Shown one piece after another: positions 47,754 to 58,388 of a DNA stretch of 64,000 bases. The notes beneath the pieces are model-generated. The model was not told the DNA's origin. It was given only the letters and a program-made list of their open reading frames with translations, and did no database searches. The DNA is taken from contig WOAB01000760.1 of NCBI GenBank assembly GCA_027886185.1, positions 1-64,000 of the forward strand, read 5' to 3'. The stretch is from Rheum nobile. Its lineage: Eukaryota; Streptophyta; Magnoliopsida; Caryophyllales; Polygonaceae. Within the stretch, counting starts at the first letter, position 1. Every line of letters begins with the position of its first letter. The position numbers and the translations under genes were made by a program.

Positions 47754-50720
47754 TGTAAATATCATTATTTTTATAATATTTTTATTAAAAAAATAAAATT
47801 TCCGAAATTATTATTTTTCAAATTTTATTATTATTATTATTTTTATTTTTTTTAAAACAATTTTTTTTTTTCAAAAATTATCGCCAGTGACCCTGGAACG
47901 CATTTCCGAAATCATCCAAGGCATTACAGTATTGATCGCAAAAGACAAAAATAAAACAATAATAATATAAGTTAAATTAAGATGTCTTACAATAAAACGA
48001 CGTTGCAAAACAAGAAAACCTTAAAGTGTATCAAGAGTACAATGTGAGACTTTATTCAAAGCAACAACAAGATCCTTAACCTTTATTAAAACAAACAAAT
48101 AACAACTATCTTCAAGCAAAACACAGCCGCCTTCAACGTCGTCTTCCCACGTCCTCGACTTGGGAATTTATTCCTGATGTGTCGTAAGGGACGAATGACA
48201 ACAACCAACCATGCAAAGAAAAGAGAGGGTTGGTTAGTCTAACGAAAGCCTAAACAATGGTTCAAGCAAAGTGGTTCTTGTGATTGTAACCAGTTACTAT
48301 CACTGTCCCTCGAATAATAACCGACAGACGATATATAACCCGAAAACTATCATGGAATAAGCGAAAGAGGTATGAATCAAAAGAAGACTACCAAGAAATT
48401 GAGTCTTATGGAAGTATGAACAATTGTTTGGGAACATTTAGGTTTATCGCACAAAGTTTGAAAACAGACCTTGATTATTTGAGTCCCCGACCAACAAGAT
48501 TTAAGTCACGTTGGATTTAAGTCACATAAAAAAATTCGCACAGGATTTTAGCCCCCTTTGGGGTAAAATCCTGGCTCCGCCCCTGTTTCTATGAATATTC
48601 GTGCTACCTAGCAATAATATTTCACACCAATTCACAACAACCACACAATGTTACCTAGCAACCTATAATAATATATATATGTATATATAAGAATATAGCT
48701 ACCATACATACAATCTAATAATAAGGTTTATTTTCACAACATTTTTATAAAGGGAGGTTCTAGTGCGAAGTGTCCTTAACGTGCGAAGTGCGAAACTTCG
48801 CGTTCATAAAGTGATACCAAATGTTCATTATTTGGGCGGTCATGTTCACAGATAACATGTTCATGTCAATGAAAAGTCATGTTCATAATCTAGGCGGTCA
48901 TGTTCAAAAACAAAAAGTTCACCGAAATTACAGATTTTGCCACCGCGTTTTTTCACTTAAAATTTCCATCTTCTAATCTCAGTCCTTCATCCCCTCATCC
49001 AATGGCCCATGTTATTTCTCCCTTCTCACCCTAAGATTAGTTCTCATGAGAACCTTAATCCATTTTTATATACATAAGTTTTCAAACATCAGCTTTTAGA
49101 TTTTTATCCCAACTTAATTAAAACAATCAATTCATTGTCAATTAAGGAAAATGGAATAAAATAACAAAAGCGAACCACCACTTGCCTTGGATTAAGAAAA
49201 AAAATTGAACGGTAGACGGGAGCAATCGCTTACTAGTAGCTCTTAACCTCTTGTTTGATTCCGTTTCAAAATCCAATCCGAGACATACCTAAATCATAAT
49301 AAAGAAATTATATTAGATAATTCATTATATAACAAAATTTGATATTGACAATGTCTCGGTTTTTAATTGAAGTTATTTACTCATAAATAAATCAATTTCA
49401 AGGCTTTTTGATTAAACGATTATCTATATAATTAAAAATTAATTAGTCGTATAATCTAAATAATCATGACATAAAGAAATTAATAACATAACTTATTTAT
49501 AATCCTAAAATTTTCTAAGTCAAAATATTATCTAAATGAATAGTCAAAATTTACCCATTCATAATATAAGATAATATTATAACAATTTTAATTTATTTAT
49601 TTTTAAATTCAACTTAATCTCAAAATATTTTCCAATAATCTGGATTACTTAATTTAAACAAAATTAAGCCAAAACAAATTATAAATAAAAAAATCAAATC
49701 CCGAATTGGGTTTAAAATAAACCTCACGACGTCGGACTGCACCTCGTCAGAAAACACTGGAATTTGGCGGCTATGGTAGATCTCCGGTGGCGGAAGGAGA
49801 GATATTTTTAAGGGGACTCGTAGGCGTATCTAGGGATGTGCTCAGTTTCCCAAATAACACTCACAAGCTCTCGAATTTGGCTACTGAACACAGTGGAACC
49901 GATTTCTAGGGTTCTTGATTTGGGTCGTGAGATTGGATGAATTGGGGTCGAATTCAGGGGTCTACTTATAGGGTTATTGGATCTTAGGATATACCAGCAT
50001 AAACAATCAATAAATTCTCTCCAATTGAAAACGATCCTATCTAATTTTCTACTTCTTCCAATCGACTTTAATGGACGCGGATAAGGATTTGGGTACAAAA
50101 TCCCGTCGATTTCGCGACATTTAATCCGAATTGATCGAGTCATTAGATGAGGATTATCATGTTCTTAATTTCCCAATGTGTAATTGAACCAATCGAGCTC
50201 CAATCGACCCAGAAATCCTCAATTGAAAGCCACCGGAAGCTCGGGCGCATCGGCTAGAGGTTGAAGACGAGATTTCTGAAAAAATACAATCGGTTCCCTC
50301 TTGTTTTTGTTTTGTGGCAAAAATGCCCTGCAACAACTTTTCACAAATTACAAAAGTTTCCCAAATTAATATTTGTAATAACTACTTTAACCCAAAATTA
50401 AATTACACAAAATTTAACTTAGGCTAAAAAAACTTATGTTATTTTCTTATAAATTTAACCATACTTAAATCTTTAACAAAATTTGTTAAATTTGATTTAA
50501 ATATTCTAGGTTAAATTTGATAAGTTTTATTTAAATTAAGACTTAACATAATGTTTAGAATAATTTAAATAAATTTATAACTTACAATTTGTACCAACTT
50601 ATAACAAGAACTCTATTTTATTTCTATTTTTGGAATAATAAAATAATTACCAAAATTCTTTTATTTAGAAATAGAGTGGACAATTACACAAATAGCCCTA
50701 CTAAAATGCGGGTTATTACA
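47754..50720 (-). mobile_element. Tekay-like LTR, minus orientation, with nested MITE
   Basis: On the minus strand it starts TGTAATAACCCGCATTTTAG (50720) and ends near AATGATATTTACA (47754). Shared blocks with the LTR at 10966-14116: 'cgccagtgaccc' (47882), 'ggttggttagtctaacgaaa' (48226) and GGCAAGTGGTGGTTCGC (49170-49190, minus). TATA-like TATAAGT at 49980-49974. No partner LTR or PBS, and no matching TSD, so it is a solo or broken LTR. The left limit is less certain than the right. Confidence 0.75.
48750..49060. mobile_element. Mutator-like MITE, 311 bp
   Basis: Perfect 10-bp direct repeat CATTTTTATA at 48740-48749 and 49061-49070 (a 9- or 10-bp TSD is typical of MULEs). Imperfect inverted ends around AGGTTCTnnTGnGAA. 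Interior repeats 'catgttca' six or more times and has no coding. Confidence 0.75.
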
Positions 50721-50722
50721 TT

Positions 50723-51636
50723 TGTAATATCCCTCATTTTGTAAGGGCATTTTTGAAATTTTCTAACTCCCGTACTACAAGTCAGATTAAATTCAGAGAA
50801 GTTCGGGCATTCTGTAAAATGTTTGATCTCTGTAATATTTTTCTGAGTAGTATAAAATACAGTTGTTGTATTTTCGGGACTTAAATATTTGTTCGGGTAC
50901 AAATATATTTAACTCGGGGATTTAAACCCTTAACTTTGTCTTTTCCGGACAAAAGGATCAAAAATACCCAGAACCGCGACCGCGGTAAAAGACGGAAAGA
51001 AAACGTCTTGTCAAGTCTGACAAGCGGCTACGGCCGCGACCGCGGTGTAGGCGAAATGGCAAAACCGCGACCGCGGCCAAAAACCGCGACCGCGGAAAAT
51101 ATCTGGAATGCCAGATCGAGGCGTAGCTCGCCTGAGTCACCACCCTAGCCCTGCCTCCGGTCGGGCGACGCACCTGGCTGCTCCACCTCCTTGCTTGGGG
51201 GTATTTAAGGTGAAGATCTGGAGGAGATCGGAGCTAAATCTGAGCTCAAACTCTCCCTTGAAGCTTTCGCCGGAAAATTTAAAGCCCTCGCCGGAGCTCC
51301 GTTGGTGGTGTTGGTGGTTGCGAAGTGGTACTTTGGTGGTCCAAGGAAGCCTAGAAACCAAAGTCTTCATCAACCAAAGCGAATCGAGCCAACCCCAGTG
51401 AGAAACTCTTTCTTGCAGTCGCCGGAGTTCATCGGCCGCGACCGTGGCCATGAAACCGCGACCGCGGTTGCCCAACTCTTGGCCGAATTTGGCCTTTTGC
51501 TTCGGGGCTTCGATCGGGACTTCGTTCCTTTCGATTTCCTTCGTATTCCTTTAGATTCGTATATGTTGTTATCGAATCTAATTTAGGGTTCCACGATGGG
51601 TCATTCCGTAGGGATTTGTGGCCTCAGATCCTTATA
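50723..51636 (+). mobile_element. Tekay-like LTR 5' part with CCGCGACCGCGG cluster
   Basis: Starts TGTAATATCCCTCATTTTGT, related to the LTR at 41953. TATA-type box TATTTAA at 51202-51208, then a CGCCGG-rich leader. Four exact CCGCGACCGCGG motifs lie at 50974, 51034, 51065 and 51084, i.e. about 107-228 bp upstream of the TATA box, and one more at 51456. The LTR appears truncated where the minus-strand RT fragment begins. Confidence 0.75.
51202..51208 (+). promoter_or_regulatory. TATA-type box of LTR 50723
   Basis: GGGGGTATTTAAGGTGAAG, in the same form (TATTTAAGG) and relative place as in the 10966-14116 LTR. Confidence 0.65.
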
Positions 51637-51686
51637 CCGAAAGACACCACATGAGATCTACCACAGTCTCATGTGGCGTCTTTCGG
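51637..51686. repeat. 20-bp inverted repeat at an RNase H breakpoint
   Basis: Arms CCGAAAGACACCACATGAGA (51637-51656) and its complement with one mismatch (51667-51686), 10-base spacer. The right arm is RNase H coding (DALSRKTPHET); the left arm is an inverted copy that ends the coding similarity. Confidence 0.9.
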
Positions 51687-53130
51687 CTTAGTGCGTCAGC
51701 TACCACATTAACCTTGCCCGGATGATACAATAGCTCAATATCATAATCCTTGAGCAACTCCATCCAACGTCGTTGCCTCATGTTCAACTCCTTCTGAGTA
51801 AACACATATTTCAAACTCTTGTGATGGGTAAAGATTTGGCATCTGACACCGTAGAGATAGTGCCTCCAAATCTTTAGTGCGAAAACCACATCAACTAATT
51901 CCAGATCATGAGCCCGATAATTCGCTTCATAAGGCCTCAGTTGTCAAGATGCGTATGCAATAACCTTTCATTCTGCATTAATACACATCCCAAACCCTGC
52001 TTCAAAGCGTCACCGTAGACAACATAGCCATCAGTTCCTTTTGGCAGTGCTAATATTGGTGCTGACGTCAGACACTCTTTCAACTTATGAAAACTGGCCT
52101 CGCATTTTTCATCCCATATGAACTTCTTGTGGACCTTGAGGAGCAATCCAGTTATGGGTAGAGCGATCTTTGAAAATCTCTCTACAAATCGTCGGTAATA
52201 TCCAGCAAGTCCTAAGAAACTACACACCTCCTTCACATTCTGATGTCGCTTCCAATCAGCCACTTCTTCAATTTTCTGAGGGTCAACAATAACCCATTTT
52301 TCGTGAATCACATGGCCTAACAAAGCCACTTCTTTCAACCAAAAGTCACACTTAGACATCTTAGCATACAACTGATTTTGTCTAATGATCGATAATGTGA
52401 TGCGAAGATGGTCCTAATGAACTTCTTCATTCGGCAAATATATCAAACTATCATTGATAAACACCACCACGAACTTATCCAGATACTGATGAAAGCATAT
52501 GTGCATCAAATCCATGAAAATTATTAGAGCATTCGAAAGTTCAAATGATATGACTACGAACTCGTAGTGTCCATATCTCGTCCGGAATACAGTCCTCGGA
52601 ATATCCTCCTCACGAATTATGAGCTGATGATAGCCAGACCTCAAATCGATCTTGAAAAAGACTTTAGCTCCTAGCAACTGATCCAAAATATCATCAATTC
52701 GTGGTAACGGGTATTTATTCTTTATAGTGACCTTTTTCAACTCCCGATAATTGATGCACAACTTGAATGAACCATCTTTCTTCTTGATAAATAAAATCGG
52801 GGCACCCCAAGGTGACGCGCTCGGTCTTATATATCCCCTCTCAAGTAACTCTTCAAGTTGCTTCTTTAAATCTTGCATCTCCACTGGAGCCATACGATAA
52901 CGGTGCATTGGAAATTTGCACAGTACTAGGTTCTATCTCAATGGTAAACTCCACGTCACGATCCGGGGGGCAATCCAAGAATTTCCTCCGAAAAAATGTC
53001 AGCAAATGTGTTTTTTCATGGGTTTTGACTTGTATGGAGACTTTTTTTGAACTTCTTATTAGAGGAATCCATTGTGGCTTGTTGTGGGGAGACGGATGGA
53101 GGAGGAAATAGGATTTATAGGGCATAGATT
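51657..53130 (-). pseudogene. pol: Tekay-type reverse transcriptase/RNase H, decayed
   Basis: From right to left: a leader LDCPPDRDVEFTIEIEPSTV (frame of 53134-52853), a shift near 52905, then RT (RMAPVEMQDLKKQLEELLER, SPWGAPILFIKKKDG, INYRELKKVTIKNKYPLPRI, VFFKIDLRSGYHQL, FRTRYGHYEF). The second catalytic box reads VVVFINDSLIY: FIND replaces FIDD, removing an essential Asp. After stops and a shift comes LGHVIHEKWVIVDPQKIEEV, the connection (FLGLAGYYRRFVERFSKIAL), RNase H (GYVVYGDALKQGLGCVLMQN; ALKIWRHYLYG; YHPGKVNVVADALSRK). Several frame breaks and the lost Asp make it nonfunctional. Integrase and gag are absent. It is antisense to the LTR at 50723. Confidence 0.88.
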
Positions 53131-53958
53131 TCAATGTTGTAGGAAGGTGAAAGGGTTGCGGCAGTTGGAAAAAGAGAGACTCATAGAATTTGTTTCAATG
53201 TAGTAAATGATCTTTGTGAAGGCTGAAGTTGGAAATGTGTGGCTGAATAAATTATGTTTTATGCAATTACTAATTTGTTACAATTGTAACCGGAGGTTAT
53301 CTTTTTTAGAGAGGTGGAAGGGTATGCTGGAGAAGAGACTTCAAACCAATCAAATTATTGCAGCCAATTTAATATTCAACGTGGAGTTAATTCATCATAT
53401 TTGTATACGTATATATATATATTATCCATTGTGTATGTGATATTATAATCTGTCATTTGGATATTTGTAGTATACAATATGTATTTAGAATGTGCCTATG
53501 TATTTAAGTTGTGTCTATACACAATACGCAACTTAAGTTGTGTCTATACACAATACGCAACTTGTATATATAAATTACTTTAGACTAATTTTGTTGTTTG
53601 TTTTTTTCCAAAATTGTATATGTATGATATGAATGTATGAACCATCAATCCTAGCCTACCCGTATAATAGTATTCTTGCTTAAGTGCATCAAAGTCTCTG
53701 TAATAGTATTCTTCCTGAATCCTGTGGAAGTTAGTTACAGGGAAGTTCATTAAACATAGATATGTAAGGCATAATATGTGAATTTTGTTTTATTACACGG
53801 AAATGGAACATTAAAAGCACATATATAGCATCATCTCAAACAAAAGCAAATATGTAACATAAAGGGTGTCATCTCAAACAAAAGCAACTCAGGCAGCAGC
53901 AGAGTAAGACAGCTCGCACGAGTTAGTATATCTACAGAATCAATTGGTTTGCAGGTAG
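53131..53958. other. AT-rich stretch with a 29-bp duplication, no gene recognised
   Basis: The phrase 'aagttgtgtctatacacaat' plus 'acgcaact' occurs twice at about 53506-53562; each copy has a TTGTGT-CTAT-ACACAA hairpin. Open frame 53207-53440 has no recognisable domain. Confidence 0.5.
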
Positions 53959-54388
53959 CTACAGGAAGCAAGCTCGCCAACCCACAAACGAGTTAGTATA
54001 TCTACCAGACCGCGATCTATAGTCAGTATCAGTTTCATATATAAACTTGTCCTTATGAGTCACACTTACAAAGTCTAGGGGGACACCCGGACCCACCTCC
54101 GCCTCAAGTGCTTTCTCCTCCAAGATTTCCCTAACCTTGGCCCCCACACAAGGAAGCATCTCCACTGAGAATCTATTCACGAACACATAATTCCTATCCT
54201 TCTTTGTACCATCTTCATTCAGTAAAGTTCCGCTGACAATGGAGCACATTGCCCGCGCAGGCCCCTCCTCCTCCTCCTCAACTTCAATCAGCAGCTGATA
54301 GCAAACCCATTCGATACGCAAAGATACCTTCCCTTGCTCTCCTCCTGAGAAGTTATTATCAAGAAATGAAATCAAAATTAACACCTGT
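53959..54388 (-). pseudogene. Unrecognised exon-like ORF
   Basis: A likely acceptor, TTATTATCAGGA or CTTCTCAG at about 54342, opens a frame of about 125 residues (GEQGKVSLRIEWVCYQLLIE, an acidic run VEEEEEGP, RNYVFVNRFSVEMLPCVGAK, VPLDFVSVTHKDKFIYETDT). Codon texture, the splice-like start and the balanced composition look like part of a real plant gene, read to a stop at 53959. I do not recognise the family. The Met at the nominal start lies in what looks like intron, so this is probably an internal or last exon left by a captured or broken gene. The segment 'gagttagtatatctac' is duplicated at 53919 and 53990, marking a small local rearrangement. Confidence 0.45.
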
Positions 54389-54578
54389 ATCATCCATAAA
54401 AGGTTATTTTTACTAACTTATATATATCATATATGTATTTGTTTTATAGCAATAGTAAAGGAATTACATGGAATCAACTAGTGTAAGTATATGATGCCTC
54501 TAGTTATACTCTCAACGCAGCCTAATTACTTGTACTGCCAACTAAACATTCTAGCTATAGATCAAGCATCACAAAAAA

Positions 54579-54750
54579 ATGTCAGCTTCAACTGAGGAGA
54601 TGAGTAAGGCACGAAAAGCAGCCACTGTCCCGGCCATCGGCACCGCCAACCCTCCCAACTGCTACTACCAGGCGAACTTTACTGACTTCTACTTCCGTGC
54701 CATTAACAGCAACCACCTTACCTACCTCAAGGGCAAATTCAAGCGCATTT
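54579..54750 (+). pseudogene. CHS: Exon 1 of a chalcone-synthase-type polyketide synthase (fragment)
   Basis: Starts MSASTEEMSKARKAATVPAI, then GTANPPNCYYQANFTDFYFR and HLTYLKGKFKRI, with a GT donor after the first base of the Cys codon. The intron position in this Cys codon is the conserved one in plant chalcone synthase genes, which condense p-coumaroyl-CoA with malonyl-CoA at the start of flavonoid synthesis. Exon 2, with the Cys-His-Asn active site, is absent; downstream text has no CHS similarity. Substitutions such as GTANPPN for GTATPPN and FKRIC for FKRMC are mild, so the fragment is not very old, or comes from a diverged CHS-like paralogue. Confidence 0.87.
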
Positions 54751-55085
54751 GTATGCCTTTATGCATATATACACTTTCACTTAACTATGCATATAGTTAG
54801 GAGAATTCTGAAACTAGCAATCACAGGTCTCCAATTCCTCAAGTCCAGACTTAAATTTCCCAGCTGGACCTATCAAAAAATCGGACTTTCTTTTTTGAAA
54901 AAAAGAAAGACTGGAGATTAAATCAAGTAAAATTTGAGCAACCAAACCATTCTATGATTCAAACCAGAATTCCAATTATGACCATCCCAAAACAATCTAT
55001 AGACCAACTGTACCAAAGCAAGTAGTTCAATATATGGAAGTGAAAAAGAAAATAAGTCGGTATCATCCAAAATTACATTTCTCAC

Positions 55086-55142
55086 CTTTTGTTGCTTTCC
55101 CTTTCTCGCGTTTCCCTTTCGTCCATTTCCCCTCCGTCCCAT
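55086..55142 (-). pseudogene. Short basic first coding exon, family unknown
   Basis: MGRRGNGRKGNARKGKQQK ends at a GTGAGA donor; a TGTTAG acceptor lies 8 bases before the ATG, so a 5' UTR intron is likely, with an untranslated exon near 55480-55390 ending CACG|GTAC. The intron holds two telomere-like repeats (55308-55321). The structure resembles the 5' end of a housekeeping gene; nothing downstream continues it and I do not recognise the protein. It may be a captured 5' gene end. Confidence 0.45.
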
Positions 55143-55976
55143 GATTCAGCTAACACCCACAAGAAGAGATTAAATCAGCTAACCAGTTGATTCAGGTTTA
55201 GATTTTCTTCTTTGCATTCAATAAGTATTGCTTTCAGACCCGCAAAGCATCCAATTTCAAGTAACACAAGAACAGAAAGTCGACAACCAGACTTTTCATC
55301 CTACACCTAACCCTAACCCTATAGAGCAGCAAACTCAATTAAAACCTAGACATCGCACATATTCATAGAAAAATCGAACAAGAGAGTACCGTGAATCGAA
55401 TTAACAGCGACGTAGCGGGAAGGTTCGACTGCGGATCGGCGGCCCCCTGCACGGATACTCTCCGATAACGCTAGAGCGAGAGAGGGGACGACAGACAGAA
55501 TCTAAGAAACGGTTTCCGGAAAATCAACCAAAGCCTACACTGATATCAGGCCCAAAAGCCCATTGGAAGAAGAGGCCGACTGCACGAACTGGATGGGGAC
55601 GATGAAAAATCTGGAAATTTATACGTCACAGTTTGTCTCCCCTAAATCGAGATTATTTATTTTAGAAATAAATCGGGAAATTTTAATGTTCACAAAAATT
55701 ACAAATCAAGTTGGTGTAAGATATAACTCCATCTAAAGCACGTGTAATTTTAATTTTGTACACAATCTAGTATATATTTACTAAAATAAATTTTACTATG
55801 TCACGATACATCATAATGAAAATGTTATATATTATTTTTTTTAAATTTTACTTTTTTTATAAATCTAAACTTATATAGAAAAAATATGTATCATAATATA
55901 AATTAATTTCTAATTTAGATATAAATAAATCAGATAAATAAATTAATTACTTTTTAATTTATGTATAATTTCCTAA
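55143..55976. other. Putative 5' UTR intron, promoter remnant and AT-rich spacer
   Basis: Contains CCTAACCCTAACCCTA at 55307-55322 (telo-box like) and GC-rich text near 55400-55510, then AT-rich spacer up to the Helitron-like 5' end at 55977. The AGGCCCAAAAGCCCATTGG motif at 55548 resembles plant site II elements. Confidence 0.45.
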
Positions 55977-58388
55977 TCTACTACTACAATTAAAGTAAAT
56001 ACATTCTCATTCCCTCTTCAAGCCACGTGTCATCACCCTCTTTCAGACTATTTTTTTCTTTAAAAAAATTACTTTAAACAATCCCAACTATTCACTATCA
56101 ACCCAAACTAATACCAACTTTGAAAATTACTAGCAATTATACATTTGATGCTAAAAAAAATTATACACCTATTTACCGATAATAATACGATCATTTTTCC
56201 ATAAAAATCCGGTGACATTGTTGACATGACTCACGAAAAATGATGAGTAGGCGTTACAGATTCAATACTAATAACTAAATCGACCTAAAAAAAATACTAG
56301 TAACTAAAACAAAATAGAACCACTAGGCTGCTAATTAACTAATGAATTAAATCAAAATATCAAACATCAAGTCAAGAATCAATCGTGGAACTTTTAGAAT
56401 CAATCGTGGAACTTTTAGATGATGCTACACGAGGCTACGTGAGGCAATTCCGGCAAGGAGGACCTTGGACCCCGGTGCATCTAAGGTACAATAGATAGGT
56501 GATATCATCCTTCCACGAAGAAATAGAAAAATGGAATAGGTCGGATAATTAGTCAATTTTGATTTAGTATCATATCACTAATATCTAAAAGCATGAGTTG
56601 TGCTCCTCTTAATTTTAAATGTCTTGGTATTATGTGAGTTAGTCCTCATCATGCCACGTTAGCTTTGTTGCGTGTCCAAATTACAAGAGCTTGTTTTGGT
56701 TTGACATTATTTTTTATTTCTCTTTTTCTCATTTTAATTTGTGGTTGTGCCATGTGTTATTTGCTTGCATGCCTTAGACCGACTTGGATATTTAGAAGTA
56801 ATAAATACCTAGGTTTGTGCACCCATATTTTACCACATAGTGGATCTTTCTCTCACCATTGTTCTATAGCTCAATGATTTGCATTAAGATATTTGCAGGC
56901 GTAAACATTTATATGTGGATGGTTAATTTAATTGAAGGAAGGTTAATTTAATTGATCCCCAAATTAGAGCACGATGAATTCCCCAAGAAAGTCGTTTGAT
57001 TCCCTTGGTGATTCTTTAACACGTTTCAGAGGTGGTTCAATGTCCTCGAGACCTCCCATGAAATGCCAAACTCAACCCATGTATTTCCTATAGCAGGAAA
57101 GGAAGCAATTATGGTATTGACTTCACGTACCCAACTTCCTTACAACAAGTGCAAAATCCATTTCTAAATACCACCATATGGGGATTCAAACCAGCACAAT
57201 CTAATTACATTGCCAAGTTCAAGAAACACTTGAAGCAAGCAATGATCACCATAAAAGCCATAAAAACCACTAGCTGGAAAGTAATAACTCCGGTAACTAA
57301 TCACAAACCGACAAATCACGTAATCAGATTTAGATACCCCTAATTTTAATCAGAAGAAATTTATCAAAACCTAATTTAAAGAAAACCTTAATCATAAACA
57401 GAAACAATTTCACCACAATCCGAACTTCAGAAGCGCTAATTCGAAGCTGAACATTTCATCTAATCCTAATATCAAAAGAGAACCAATCCAATTCCAAATC
57501 TGTAGGTATTTAGATGCTTAAAGCGGAATTTCAGGAAACGTTTTCCTAACATCTAAACAAGGATCTCATGTATAAACCAAATATATCATAGATAAGAAGA
57601 ATTAATTACTTCTTGATGTGTGTTTGAATCTTCCTGAAATGGGGAGATTAGATCCTCAAATGTGACTCCTCTAGTTGGTCCACCCGACTATGGATCTGGA
57701 TCGCCTAGAGCTCGATTGCTAGAACGAGGAACGAAGGCGAACGATGGAGAACTCCACGGAGAGAGGCAACCGTGTGGTTGTGTATGTTGGTTAGGATTTT
57801 CTCCTTGAAAGCTCTCCTTTTATAATACCATATGTAAATATATTATTTCCTAAATTAATATATCTTTTATTATCAATAATAACTCTTTATTACTAATAAG
57901 CCTTATCTTCCAAATTATATCATATATAACTTTATATCATATACTTTATATAATATGTCTCCCAATAAACTGATCCAGTCCATAAACTCTAAGGGTACGA
58001 CCTCGTAGGACCCGATAATAATAGCAATAGACTTTATAACATATAGTCCATAAATCATAGTTGACTTCTAGCAAAATACTATGACTACCTAAGATAACCG
58101 GATTATGAATCTCCATAAATGGTCTCACTTCATAATTAGTAATTGCACATTTGATTAAAGGACATGTTAGGCAAAAATTGTTAAAAGAAAACAACAATGC
58201 ACAAACACATCTTATTTAGTTTTTTTTTTAAGTTCGACCCTTATCTGTATATCCTTACAATTCCAATAACATAGATACGTTGGGGATTTTAGGTTTGTTT
58301 TATGATTTGGGTTGTACCTGAATTATGGCGGGTTGCCTACATACCTTCTTAGGAAGGATCAAGCCTTATGTACACTACTACAAAAAAC

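Noticed and set aside
48530..48600. 'gattttagccccctttgggg ... tggctccgcccctg' as a gene piece
   Set aside because: Looks like a common transposon remnant; too short to assign.
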